Source of the DNA: Actinomadura macrotermitis
GTDB lineage: Bacteria > Actinomycetota > Actinomycetes > Streptosporangiales > Streptosporangiaceae
Direction of reading: 5' to 3'
Assembly: GCF_009604375.1 (NCBI RefSeq)
Contig: NZ_WEGH01000001.1
Coordinates: 496,001 to 560,000 of the forward strand
Length of the DNA: 64,000 nt
In this document: in pieces, positions 20,838 through 28,615 of the stretch
Layout: every line of letters starts with the position of its first letter
Position numbering within the stretch: the stretch's first letter is position 1
Translations under genes and position numbers: made by a program
The notes under the pieces: model-generated
What the model was told of the DNA's origin: nothing
Databases searched by the model: none
The model's input: only the letters and a program-made list of their open reading frames with translations

Positions 20838-21314
20838 ATGCATCCGAACGTCGAACGTGTCGCCGCCGCCCTGCGCGCCCAGGGCGCGGCCGGCGAGATC
20901 GTGCACCTGCCCGAGGCGGCCTCCACCGCGCAGCTGGCCGCCGAGCAGATCGGCTGCCCGGTCGGCGCCATCGCCAACAGCCTGATCTTCGACGCGGACG
21001 GCGCGCCGCTGCTGGTGCTGACCAGCGGCGCGCACCGGGTGGACACCGCCCGGGTCGCCGCGCTGGTCGGCGCGGCGAAGGTGAGGCGGGCCGCCCCCGA
21101 GTTCGTCCGCGCCGCGACCGGGCAGGCGATCGGGGGCGTGGCGCCGGTCGGCCACCCCGCGCCGGTCCGCACCCTCGTGGACACCTGGCTGGACAAGCAC
21201 GAGGAGGTCTGGGCGGCGGGCGGCATCCCGCACACCGTCTTCCCGACCACCTACGCCGAGCTGCTGCGCATCACCGGCGGCGAGCCCGCCGAAGTGGGGA
21301 AAGACGATGACTGA
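20838..21314 (+). CDS. YbaK/EbsC-family aminoacyl-tRNA deacylase
   Basis: Predicted trans-editing enzyme that removes a wrong amino acid from tRNA, by analogy with YbaK (Cys-tRNAPro) and ProX. The 158-residue protein starts MHPNVERVAAALRAQG and has the family's EQIGCPVGAIANSLIF and GGVAPVGHPAPVRTLVD motifs, the latter close to the active-site loop. A frame extends upstream to 20148 through clpP, but ATG 20838 is supported by TAAAGT exactly 7 nt before it, implying a leaderless mRNA. It lies 29 nt after clpP. Confidence 0.88.
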   Translation: MHPNVERVAAALRAQGAAGEIVHLPEAASTAQLAAEQIGCPVGAIANSLIFDADGAPLLVLTSGAHRVDTARVAALVGAAKVRRAAPEFVRAATGQAIGGVAPVGHPAPVRTLVDTWLDKHEEVWAAGGIPHTVFPTTYAELLRITGGEPAEVGKDDD

Positions 21315-21321
21315 GACCGAG

Positions 21322-21353
21322 AGCCGCCGAGCGGAGGCGAGGCAATGAGCACC
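21322..21353 (+). repeat. 32-bp dispersed repeat, copy 2 (over the ArsC-like start)
   Basis: Identical over 32 bases to 6039-6070 (opposite strand, pyrD start). The repeat supplies the ribosome binding site, the ATG and the second codon of the ArsC-like gene. Confidence 0.85.
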
Positions 21354-21701
21354 GAGATCTGGCACAACCCCCGCTGCTCCAAGAGCCGCGCCGCCAAGGC
21401 CGCGCTGGACGAGGCCGGCGTGGCCTACACCGAGCGGCGCTACCTGGACGACCCGCCCACCGCGGCCGAGCTGGACGCGGTGCTGGCCAAGGCGGGCGTG
21501 GAGCCGTGGGACGCGGCGCGCCTCGGCGAGCCGGCCGCCAAGGAGCTGGGCCTGAAGAACCTGGAGCACGACCGGGCCAGGTGGATCGAGGTGCTGGCGG
21601 CCCATCCGGCGCTGATCCAGCGGCCGATCGTGGTGACGGAGCGGGACGCGGTGATCGCGCGCGATCCCGAATCGGTGCGCCGGGCCCTCGACAGCGCGTG
21701 A
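21345..21701 (+). CDS. ArsC/Spx-family thioredoxin-fold protein (arsenate-reductase-like)
   Basis: A 118-residue thioredoxin-fold protein. The redox cysteine is C11 in HNPRCSKSR, with the basic residues that bind arsenate or glutathione nearby, and RPIVVTERDAVIARDPESV near the end carries the conserved RPIV loop. This fits glutaredoxin-dependent ArsC (YffB/ArsC type). No arsenite pump or ArsR is adjacent, so a role in arsenic resistance is not shown. The start and ribosome binding site lie within the 32-bp dispersed repeat. Confidence 0.85.
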   Translation: MSTEIWHNPRCSKSRAAKAALDEAGVAYTERRYLDDPPTAAELDAVLAKAGVEPWDAARLGEPAAKELGLKNLEHDRARWIEVLAAHPALIQRPIVVTERDAVIARDPESVRRALDSA

Positions 21702-21754
21702 GACGAGTGTGATTCTGGGGAGTCGACCGAGGAACTCCCACCTCCGGAGGGGCG

Positions 21755-22609
21755 ATGACCGCGCAGATGCGCACCGGCCCGGCCGCGCGTGACGCCGAGT
21801 TCCGGGGGATCGACCCGCCCGCGCTGAACGCGCTGATCAAGCAGGTCACCGAGGCGAACGCGGCGATCCGGAGCTGGCTGGGGGCGCACCGGCCGCCGCC
21901 GGGCGTGGCCGCGACCGGCTACCGGCAGGCCGACCAGGTGGCGCAGTGGGCGTCCGAGCAGCTCGGCATGCTGAGCCGACGCTACAGCTTCGCCGTCACG
22001 CACCCCGACCCGGGCGGCGGGGTGACGCCGCCGCCCGCGGTGCCCCCGCCGAGCTCGGGCGCGCCGAAGACCGGCGGCGGCACGGGCGGCGGCGCGCCGC
22101 ACCGGACGCCCGCGCCGCGCCCGCCGAAGCGCGCCGCCGCGCCGCCGCACCGGCGGGGCGCGGGCGACGACCTCGGCAACTTCCCGACCCGGCAGGCCGC
22201 CGCGAAGGCCGCGCGGGCCGACGCGCTGGCGGTGGCGGCCGCGGTCCAGGACCACAAGCCGGTCCCGGGCGAGGTCTGGAAGCACCTGAAGGCCAACGCC
22301 GACGACCCCGACTACACCGAGAAGCTGTACGAGCGGCTCGGCCCGGCGGGCGCCGCCGGGCTGCTGAAGGCCGCGCACGGCGACCAGGCGCGGCTGAAGG
22401 TGATCGAGGAGTCGCTCGGGACGGCGAGCCACCACCTGGCGATGGACGCCAAGTGGCTGCGGGCGTTCCTGGCCGAGGCCGACCGGGCCGGGGTGCGGCC
22501 GGTCGCCGTCCAGGTGCTGACCGGCGCCGACATGAGCGCGCGGACCCGGCAGGCGGTCGCCGGGCTGCGCCTGAAGGCCGCCGCGCCGTCCGGCCGCGAG
22601 GAGGGCTGA
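21755..22609 (+). CDS. Hypothetical protein with Pro/Gly-rich linker (T7SS-type candidate)
   Basis: Not recognised. The 284 residues divide into a helical N-terminal part (about 20-75, including IRSWLGAHRPP and a QVAQWASEQLGML helix), a Pro/Gly/Thr/Ala-rich low-complexity linker (about 80-135), and a helical C-terminal part with LYERLGPAGAAGLLKAAHGD. The layout resembles actinobacterial proteins in which a WXG100-like helical hairpin precedes a linker and a second domain, many of them type VII secretion substrates. That is a resemblance only: no WxG motif or YxxxD/E tail is clear. GGAGGGG lies 4 nt before the ATG. The next gene begins 3 nt after the stop. Confidence 0.6.
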   Translation: MTAQMRTGPAARDAEFRGIDPPALNALIKQVTEANAAIRSWLGAHRPPPGVAATGYRQADQVAQWASEQLGMLSRRYSFAVTHPDPGGGVTPPPAVPPPSSGAPKTGGGTGGGAPHRTPAPRPPKRAAAPPHRRGAGDDLGNFPTRQAAAKAARADALAVAAAVQDHKPVPGEVWKHLKANADDPDYTEKLYERLGPAGAAGLLKAAHGDQARLKVIEESLGTASHHLAMDAKWLRAFLAEADRAGVRPVAVQVLTGADMSARTRQAVAGLRLKAAAPSGREEG

Positions 22610-22612
22610 GCC

Positions 22613-22945
22613 ATGGCCGTGCCGCCGCCTCCCGGGAGCCTGCCGCCGCCGCTGACGGGCGCGGCCGCCGCCGCGCTCGGGCCGGCCGAGCAGCCGAACC
22701 CCGCCTACCAGCAGCTCTACCAGGCCTACGCCGACGCCTACGGAGGCATCGACCGCCTCCGCCGGGCGCTGGACCCGGCCGTGAAGACGCTCGGCGGCAC
22801 CGACGCCTGGCTCGGGCCCGAGGCGCGCGCGTGGGGCGCGCAACTGGAGGAGCAGCGCGGTGACCTGCGCAAGGCCGCCGACCAGATCCTGTGGGACATC
22901 TACGCCCGGCTGTCGGCGACCCAGCGGACCGTTCCCCGGGTCTAA
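22613..22945 (+). CDS. Small helical hypothetical protein, partner of the preceding gene
   Basis: Not recognised. The 110 residues begin with a Pro-rich segment (MAVPPPPGSLPPPLTG). Two predicted helices follow, YQQLYQAYADAYGGIDRLRRALDP and LGPEARAWGAQLEEQRGDLRKAADQILWDIYARL. The size, the helix-turn-helix hairpin outline and TDAWLGPEARAW at the turn recall WXG100/ESX-type proteins. It follows the upstream gene by 3 nt, so the two are co-translated and probably act together. No T7SS core gene lies in the window. Confidence 0.6.
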   Translation: MAVPPPPGSLPPPLTGAAAAALGPAEQPNPAYQQLYQAYADAYGGIDRLRRALDPAVKTLGGTDAWLGPEARAWGAQLEEQRGDLRKAADQILWDIYARLSATQRTVPRV

Positions 22946-22954
22946 TCTCTAGGC

Positions 22955-23557
22955 GTGAGGGAGCCGAAGCTGCGCGAGATCGACGACCGCGCCTTCCTGC
23001 GGCGCCTGCACCCGATCCTCCAGGTGTACGCGGCCGCCATGAGACCACCGCCCGACCAGTTGCCGGGCCGGCACACGATCATGGCGCGGCACGCCGCCTA
23101 CCCGCGGTTCCGGGCGCTGGTCGCCGAGCGGGCCCGGTCGCTGCCCGGGCTCGGCGGGACGGTGCGCGGCTTCGCCTACGGTTTCCACGGCGAGCGCGGC
23201 CAGTGGTGGCACGACGTGGTCTTCCAGGCGCTGGTCGCGACCGGCGGCGCCGAGCACGCCGCGCACTGGCTGGCCGACCCGTTCGAGGTGGCCGAGCTGC
23301 ACGTGCACCCCGAGGAGCAGGGGCGCGGGCTCGGGCGCGGGCTGCTCACCGCCCTGTGCGAGGGCCGGACCGAGCGGACGGTGGTGCTGTCCACGCTGGA
23401 CCTGGACCCCGGGTCGCCCGCCCGGCGGCTCTACCGCTCGGTGGGCATGGTCGACCTGCTCACCGGCTTCGACTTCCCCGGCGGCGGGCCGCCCTACGCC
23501 GTCATGGGCGGGACGCTGCCGCTCGCGCCGTACCGGTCGCCGTCCAGCAGCCCGTAG
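22955..23557 (+). CDS. GNAT-family N-acetyltransferase
   Basis: The acetyl-CoA-binding motif A is visible as VAELHVHPEEQGRGLGRGLLTALCEG (about residues 110-135), followed by ARRLYRSVGMVDL, the usual motif B. The 200-residue length fits a single GNAT domain. The GTG start at 22955 has TAATCT 6 nt upstream, the leaderless layout, even though the previous gene ends only 9 nt earlier. The substrate is unknown. The last 64 nt overlap the 3' end of convergent metF, so the C-terminal PLAPYRSPSSSP tail is encoded antisense to metF. Confidence 0.85.
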   Translation: MREPKLREIDDRAFLRRLHPILQVYAAAMRPPPDQLPGRHTIMARHAAYPRFRALVAERARSLPGLGGTVRGFAYGFHGERGQWWHDVVFQALVATGGAEHAAHWLADPFEVAELHVHPEEQGRGLGRGLLTALCEGRTERTVVLSTLDLDPGSPARRLYRSVGMVDLLTGFDFPGGGPPYAVMGGTLPLAPYRSPSSSP

Positions 23558-24429
23558 ACCTCGCGGGTCGCGGTCGACTTGTTGAAGGTGATGAAGTGGA
23601 TGCCGGGGGCGTCCTGGTCCAGCAGCTCCTGGCACACCTCGGCGGCGTGCTGGACGCCGAGCCGCCGCACCGCCTCGGGGTCGTCGGCGACGGCCTCGAA
23701 CCGCTTGCGCACCTCGTCGGGGAACGGCGCGCCGGACAGCTGCTCGGACCGCTCGATGGTGCTCAGCCGGGTGACCGGCATGATGCCCGGGATGATCGGT
23801 ATGTCGCAGCCGGCGGCGGCGACGCGGTCGCGCAGCCGGAAGTAGTCCTCGGCGCGGAAGAACATCTGGGTGATCGCGTAGTCGGCGCCCGCGCGGCACT
23901 TGGCGACGAAGTGGCGGGTGTCGTCCTCGATCGTGCGCGACCGGGGGTGCTTGTAGGGGAAGGCCGCGACGCCGACGCAGAAGTCGCCGTAGGAGCGGAT
24001 CATCCGGACCAGCTCGTCCGCGTACTCGATCCCGTCGGGGTGCTTGACCCACTCGCCCATCGGGTCGCCGGGCGGGTCGCCGCGCAGCGCCAGGATGTTG
24101 CGCACGCCGACCGAGGCGAACCGGCCGATGAGGTTGCGCAGCTCGGCCTGGGAGTGGTTGACCGCGGTGAAGTGCGCGACCGGGGTGAGCGTGGTCTCGG
24201 TGGCGATCCGCTCGACGATGTCGACGGTGGTGTCGCGGGTGCCGCCGCCGGCCCCGTAGGTGACCGACACGAACGTCGGCTGCAGGGACTCCAGCTCGCG
24301 GACGGCCCGCCACAGGTTCCGCACGCCCTGCTCGGACTTGGGGGGCAGGAACTCGAAGGAGAACGACCGCCCGCCGCGGGCGAGCAGCTCGCGGATGGTG
24401 GGGGTGCGTTCGGCCCGGGCATGTCGCAT
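23494..24429 (-). CDS. metF: 5,10-methylenetetrahydrofolate reductase
   Basis: Reduces methylene-THF to methyl-THF for methionine synthesis, using FAD. The 311-residue barrel has the family's SFEFLPPKSE (catalytic Glu region) near residue 23, TYGAGGGTRDTT near 60, LALRGDPPGDP near 113 and ITQMFFRAEDYFRLRDR near 185. TAGGCT lies 6 nt before the ATG, implying a leaderless transcript. Its 3' end overlaps the GNAT gene. It is divergent from idsA, the same pairing as Rv2172c/Rv2173 of M. tuberculosis. Confidence 0.96.
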   Translation of the reverse strand: MRHARAERTPTIRELLARGGRSFSFEFLPPKSEQGVRNLWRAVRELESLQPTFVSVTYGAGGGTRDTTVDIVERIATETTLTPVAHFTAVNHSQAELRNLIGRFASVGVRNILALRGDPPGDPMGEWVKHPDGIEYADELVRMIRSYGDFCVGVAAFPYKHPRSRTIEDDTRHFVAKCRAGADYAITQMFFRAEDYFRLRDRVAAAGCDIPIIPGIMPVTRLSTIERSEQLSGAPFPDEVRKRFEAVADDPEAVRRLGVQHAAEVCQELLDQDAPGIHFITFNKSTATREVYGLLDGDRYGASGSVPPMTA

Positions 24430-24575
24430 TCGCTCAGCCTACAGAACGACCCTCCGGTGGTGGCGACCCCGTGACCGGTCGCACCGGCCACCACGGGTCA
24501 CTACCATTGGGCGACTTTTCGGTTCTGAGATGCTTTACACCAATAACAGCCGACATGCCCCGGGGACCGACTGCA

Positions 24576-24587
24576 TATGATCACCGC
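24576..24587 (+). promoter_or_regulatory. Leaderless promoter (-10) of idsA
   Basis: TATGAT (24576-24581) lies 6 nt before the idsA ATG and no Shine-Dalgarno sequence is present. The predicted first transcribed base is at or next to the A of the start codon. The rest of the 24430-24587 gap holds only the mirrored metF -10 box. Confidence 0.6.
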
Positions 24588-25643
24588 ATGCCCATGAGCA
24601 GCATCCGCAAAGAGATCGACGAGGCGCTGCTGGCGTTCGTCGACCGCCAGCGCCCGGGACTGCTCGCCATCGGCGACGACCTGGCGCCTTTGCTGTCGGC
24701 CCTGGACGTCCTGCTGGCGGGCGGCAAGCGGCTGCGCCCGGCCTTTTGCTACTGGGGCTGGCGCGCGGCGGGCGGGCACGAGGCGCAGGACGGCATCGTC
24801 GACGCCGCCGCCTCGCTGGAGCTGCTGCAGGCCAGCGCGCTGATCCACGACGACGTGATGGACTCCAGCGACACCCGCCGGGGGCAGCCCTCGGTGCACC
24901 GCCGCCTGGAGGCGATGGCCCGCGACGCCGACTGGCCGGGCGCCGCCGCACCGTTCGGCGAGGGCGCCGCGGTGCTGCTCGGCGACCTGTGCCTGTCGTG
25001 GTCGGGCGAGATGTACGAGCGCAGCGGCCTGGCCGCCGACCGGCTCGCGCTCGGCCGCCCGGTGTACGACCTGATGCGCACCGAGGTGATGTGCGGGCAG
25101 TACCTGGACCTGCTGGAGGGCGCGCGCGGCGGCGGCTCGGTGGAGGCCGCGCTGCGCGTGGTGGAGTACAAGAGCGCCAAGTACACCATCGAGCGGCCGC
25201 TGCACCTCGGCGCCGTCCTCGCCGGCGGTGACGAGGCGGTGGTGGACGCCCTGCGCGGCTACGGCCTGCCGCTCGGCATCGCCTTCCAGCTGCGCGACGA
25301 CGTGCTCGGGGTGTTCGGCGACCCGGCCGAGACCGGCAAGCCCGCGGGCGACGACCTGCGCGAGGGCAAGCGCACGGTGCTGATCGCGCTGACCCTGGAG
25401 CGCGCGGACGCCGCGCAGGCCGCGCTGGTCGAGCGCCGGCTCGGCGATCCGGCGCTGGACGCGGCGGGCGTGGCCGAGCTGCGCGAGGTCATCGCCGGCA
25501 CCGGCGGGCTGGCCGCCTGCGAGGCGATGATCGACCGGTACGCCGAGCAGGCCGGGCGGGCCCTGGCGGACGCGCCGATCGCGCCCGGCGCGCGCGGCGC
25601 GCTCGGCGAGCTGGCGGTCGCGGCGACCGCCCGGCAGTCCTGA
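24588..25643 (+). CDS. idsA: Polyprenyl diphosphate synthase
   Basis: Builds prenyl chains from IPP and DMAPP/GPP (probably geranylgeranyl diphosphate or similar). The first aspartate-rich motif is in ALIHDDVMDSSDTRRG (about residue 88), the second in AFQLRDDVLGVFGD, and GGKRLRPAFCYWG precedes them. The 351-residue length fits class I trans-prenyltransferases. The frame is open upstream, but ATG 24588 is backed by TATGAT 6 nt before it. The location beside metF matches M. tuberculosis idsA2. Product chain length cannot be read with confidence. Confidence 0.92.
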   Translation: MPMSSIRKEIDEALLAFVDRQRPGLLAIGDDLAPLLSALDVLLAGGKRLRPAFCYWGWRAAGGHEAQDGIVDAAASLELLQASALIHDDVMDSSDTRRGQPSVHRRLEAMARDADWPGAAAPFGEGAAVLLGDLCLSWSGEMYERSGLAADRLALGRPVYDLMRTEVMCGQYLDLLEGARGGGSVEAALRVVEYKSAKYTIERPLHLGAVLAGGDEAVVDALRGYGLPLGIAFQLRDDVLGVFGDPAETGKPAGDDLREGKRTVLIALTLERADAAQAALVERRLGDPALDAAGVAELREVIAGTGGLAACEAMIDRYAEQAGRALADAPIAPGARGALGELAVAATARQS

Positions 25644-25650
25644 CGCCCCG

Positions 25651-25666
25651 CAGGGGGTTCCCCCTG
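25651..25666 (+). terminator. Short hairpin after idsA
   Basis: CAGGGGG-TT-CCCCCTG is a perfect 7-bp stem 7 nt after the idsA stop. There is no following T tract, so its efficiency is uncertain. Confidence 0.5.
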
Positions 25667-25725
25667 GCGCGTGTGTCGAAAGTGACACGATCCGGCCAAA
25701 TGCGGGTGGCGGGGTAGAACTGTCA

Positions 25726-25737
25726 CACCAATTGGTG
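25726..25737 (+). promoter_or_regulatory. Palindromic operator before the CMD-GH3 pair
   Basis: CACCAATTGGTG is a perfect 12-bp palindrome 14 bp before the CMD start. A second inverted repeat, GTGTC-gaaagt-GACAC, occurs at 25673-25688, and GTAGAACTGT between them may contain a -10 box. The two symmetric elements suggest regulated expression of the following two genes; the regulator is not in the window. Confidence 0.5.
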
Positions 25738-25751
25738 GCAGAAATGTCGCC

Positions 25752-26306
25752 ATGCCCGCTGAGAACACCACGCCCGCCGCCGCATCCCCGGACGTCCCGC
25801 GCATCCCGCCGCTCCCCGAGGAGCAGTGGGACGACGCGCTGAAGGCGGTGGTCTCCGTCACCGGCCCGCTCAACATCTTCACCACGCTCGGCCGCCACCC
25901 GGAGCTCTTCCAGTCCTGGATCGGCTTCGGGTCCATGATGCTCATGAAGGGCACGCTGAGCGGCCGGGTGCGGGAGCTGGCCATCCTGCGCACCGCGCAC
26001 CATCGCGACTGCGCCTACGAGTGGCACCACCACCGCCGGATCGGGCTGGAGGCCGGGCTCACCGAGGACGAGATCGCCGCGCTGCGGCTGGACCCGGCCG
26101 GCCACGGCTGGACGGACCAGGACCGCGCCGTGCTCACCGCCGCCGACGAGCTGCACGCGACCGGCACCCTGTCCGACGCGACCTGGGCCGCGCTCTCGGG
26201 CTTCCTGGACGAGCACGGGCTGATCGAGCTGGTCATCCTGATCGGCCACTACCACATGGTGGCGTTCGCGCTGAACGCGCTGCGCGTCCAGCCGGAGGAG
26301 GACTGA
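25752..26306 (+). CDS. Carboxymuconolactone decarboxylase-family protein
   Basis: AhpD-like helical fold of 184 residues. The core is MLMKGTLSGRVRELAILRTAHHRDCAYEWHHHRRIGLEAGLT, followed by the second helix set DEHGLIELVILIGHYHMVAFALNAL. The classic peroxidase motif E-x2-C-x2-C-x3-H is not complete: only one cysteine (RDCAYEWHHH) is present, so the AhpD disulfide reaction is unlikely. It could be a gamma-carboxymuconolactone decarboxylase-like or uncharacterised enzyme. Its stop overlaps the ATG of the GH3 gene (ATGA), so the two are coupled. Confidence 0.85.
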   Translation: MPAENTTPAAASPDVPRIPPLPEEQWDDALKAVVSVTGPLNIFTTLGRHPELFQSWIGFGSMMLMKGTLSGRVRELAILRTAHHRDCAYEWHHHRRIGLEAGLTEDEIAALRLDPAGHGWTDQDRAVLTAADELHATGTLSDATWAALSGFLDEHGLIELVILIGHYHMVAFALNALRVQPEED

Positions 26307-28456
26307 TGTCCCCCGCGCGACGGTGGGCGGCGGCCACCGGCACCCTCGCCGCCGCGTTCGCCCTGGTCAGCGCGCCCGCGACCGGTGAGGCGGCGGCGAG
26401 CCGCTGCGGCGACCCGGCCGTGCGCCCCTGGTGCCGGACGACGCTGACGCCCGACCAGCGGGTGGCGCTGCTGCTGCCGAGGCTGACCGAGGACGAGAAG
26501 ATCGGGCTGCTGGCCGCCGACGACCCGTTCGGCGGCCCCCTCGGCGGCTTCTCCGAGAACGCCCACGCCGACACCAACAACGGCATCGCGCGCCTCGGCG
26601 TCCCGCCGCTCTACATGGCCGACGGACCCGCGGGCGTCCGGCAGGGCCGGGCGACCGCGCTGCCCGCGCCGATCACGCTCGCCGCCGGGTTCGACCCCGG
26701 CGCGGCCGAGCGCTACGGCGCGGCGGTCGGCTGGGAGGCCCGGCACCGCGGCAACGACGTGATCTTCGGCCCGAGCGTGGACGTGCTGCGCGCCCCGCGC
26801 AACGGCCGCGCCTTCGAGGGCTTCGGCGAGGACCCCTACCTGTCGGCGGGCCTCGGCGCGTCCTGGATCCGCGGCGCGCAGAAGCAGGGCGTGCTCGCCT
26901 CGGTCAAGCACCTGGCGGTCTACACCCAGGAGACCGACCGGCTGGCGCTGGAGGCGCGGGTGGACGAGCGCGCCCTGCGCGAGGTCTACCTGGTGCCGTT
27001 CGAGGCGGCGGTGAAGAAGGGCGGCGCCGCGACCGTCATGTGCGGGTTCGGCAAGCTGAACGGCCGCTGGGCCTGCCAGGACGGCACCATGCTGAACACG
27101 ATCCTGCGCGGCGAGTGGGGGTTCACCGGGTTCGTCGCCTCCGACCACACCGCCGCCCAGGACGCCGCGGGCGCCGCGGCGGGCGGCCTGGACATGGAGC
27201 TGCCCGTCGGCCGCCGCTACAACGCCTGGACGCTGAAGAACGCGCTGCGCCAGAACCAGGTCGGCCGGGCGACGCTGGACGGGCACGTCCGCAACATCCT
27301 GCGCACGATGTTCGCCGGCGGGGTCTTCGACCGGCCCGCCTACGCCAACGACCTCACCCTGCTCTCCCGGGCCGCGAGCGAGACCACCGCCCGGCGCGTC
27401 CAGGAGGCCGGCACCACGCTGCTGCGCAACCGGGGCGGGGCGCTGCCGCTCAAGGCGCCGAAGTCGATCGCGCTGATCGGCCGGGGCGCCGTCGAGAACC
27501 GCAGCGGCTACGGCTCCTCGAAGGTCGAGCCGTTCTCCTCGGTGGCGCCGCGCGAGGGCATCGCGGCGCGGGCGGGGGCCGGCGCCAGGATCACCTACGA
27601 CGACGGCGGCAACAGGGGCGCCGCCGCCGACGCGGCCCGCAAGGCCGAGGTCGCGATCGTGTTCGCCACCGACAGCCAGGGCGAGTTCTTCGACAAGTCC
27701 TGCCTGACCCTGCGGTGCGGCGAGCCGACCCGGGGCGACCAGGACGCGCTGATCTCCGAGGTCGCCCGGGCCAACCCCAACACGATCGTGGTGCTGGAGA
27801 CCGGCGGCCCGGTGCTGACGCCGTGGGCGGACCAGGTGAAGGCCGTCGTGCAGGCCTGGTACCCGGGCCAGCAGGCCGGGACGGCCCTCGCCCGGGTGCT
27901 GTACGGCGACGTCGACCCCGGCGGGCGGCTCCCGGTCACCTTCCCCGCCGCCGAGGGCGACACCCCGGTCGGCACCGACCCGGCCCGCTTCCCGGGCGTG
28001 AACAAGACGGTGACGTTCGCCGAGGGCGTCTTCGTCGGCTACCGGCACTACGACGCGAAGAACATCGCGCCGCGCTTCCCGTTCGGGCACGGCCTGTCCT
28101 ACACCACGTTCAAGTACAGCGACCTCAGCGTGCGCGGCGACCGGGTGCAGGTCACCGTGACCAACACCGGCGCGCGCGCGGGCATCGCGGTCCCGCAGCT
28201 CTACCTCGGGCTGCCCGCACCGAACGCGAACACCCCGCAGCCGCCCCGGCAGCTGCGCGGCTACGAGAAGGTCTCCCTCGCGCCCGGCCAGAGCACCCGG
28301 GTCACCTTCCCGCTGACGGCGCGGTCGCTGTCGTACTGGGACACCGGGACGCACGCGTGGAAGGTCGCCAAGGGCTGCTACCGGGTCGGCGTGGGCGCCT
28401 CGTCCCGCGACGTCCCGCTCACCGGCGCGTTCGCCCAGGGCGGCGGGCGCTGCTGA
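26306..28456 (+). CDS. Secreted glycoside hydrolase family 3 (beta-glucosidase-like)
   Basis: Predicted extracellular exo-beta-glycosidase. With ATG 26306 (after GGAGGAGGA) the 716-residue protein has a Sec-type signal peptide: RRW, a hydrophobic stretch, and Ala-rich cleavage around residues 24-31. The GH3 barrel shows MADGPAGVR (D106), SVKHLA (K201-H202) and the nucleophile region GFVASDH (D280). The alpha/beta sandwich follows, and a fibronectin III-like C-terminal domain carries the PRQLRGYEKVSLAPGQS and KGCYRVGVG motifs. No PA14 insert is evident. Sugar specificity (gluco, xylo or other) cannot be read safely. It is coupled to the preceding CMD gene. Confidence 0.9.
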   Translation: MSPARRWAAATGTLAAAFALVSAPATGEAAASRCGDPAVRPWCRTTLTPDQRVALLLPRLTEDEKIGLLAADDPFGGPLGGFSENAHADTNNGIARLGVPPLYMADGPAGVRQGRATALPAPITLAAGFDPGAAERYGAAVGWEARHRGNDVIFGPSVDVLRAPRNGRAFEGFGEDPYLSAGLGASWIRGAQKQGVLASVKHLAVYTQETDRLALEARVDERALREVYLVPFEAAVKKGGAATVMCGFGKLNGRWACQDGTMLNTILRGEWGFTGFVASDHTAAQDAAGAAAGGLDMELPVGRRYNAWTLKNALRQNQVGRATLDGHVRNILRTMFAGGVFDRPAYANDLTLLSRAASETTARRVQEAGTTLLRNRGGALPLKAPKSIALIGRGAVENRSGYGSSKVEPFSSVAPREGIAARAGAGARITYDDGGNRGAAADAARKAEVAIVFATDSQGEFFDKSCLTLRCGEPTRGDQDALISEVARANPNTIVVLETGGPVLTPWADQVKAVVQAWYPGQQAGTALARVLYGDVDPGGRLPVTFPAAEGDTPVGTDPARFPGVNKTVTFAEGVFVGYRHYDAKNIAPRFPFGHGLSYTTFKYSDLSVRGDRVQVTVTNTGARAGIAVPQLYLGLPAPNANTPQPPRQLRGYEKVSLAPGQSTRVTFPLTARSLSYWDTGTHAWKVAKGCYRVGVGASSRDVPLTGAFAQGGGRC

Positions 28457-28490
28457 CGTGCGCCGCCGCTAGTGACCCGTCCCAGGAATC

Positions 28491-28527
28491 GCCCGTGCCG
28501 TTTTGTTTCATCCGCCACGGCACGGGC
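28491..28527 (+). terminator. Hairpin between the GH3 and kinase genes
   Basis: GCCCGTGCCG (28491-28500) pairs perfectly with CGGCACGGGC (28518-28527). The 17-nt loop contains TTTTGTTTC. It follows the GH3 stop by 34 nt and precedes the kinase by 88 nt. Confidence 0.6.
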
Positions 28528-28615
28528 AAACCTCCCGGTTTCACTGCCATTCGGGGCCGCCGCAGGGTACAAATGAGGCAATCTTCCGTTCGTCCCCGCC
28601 GAGTCGGAGCCCCCT

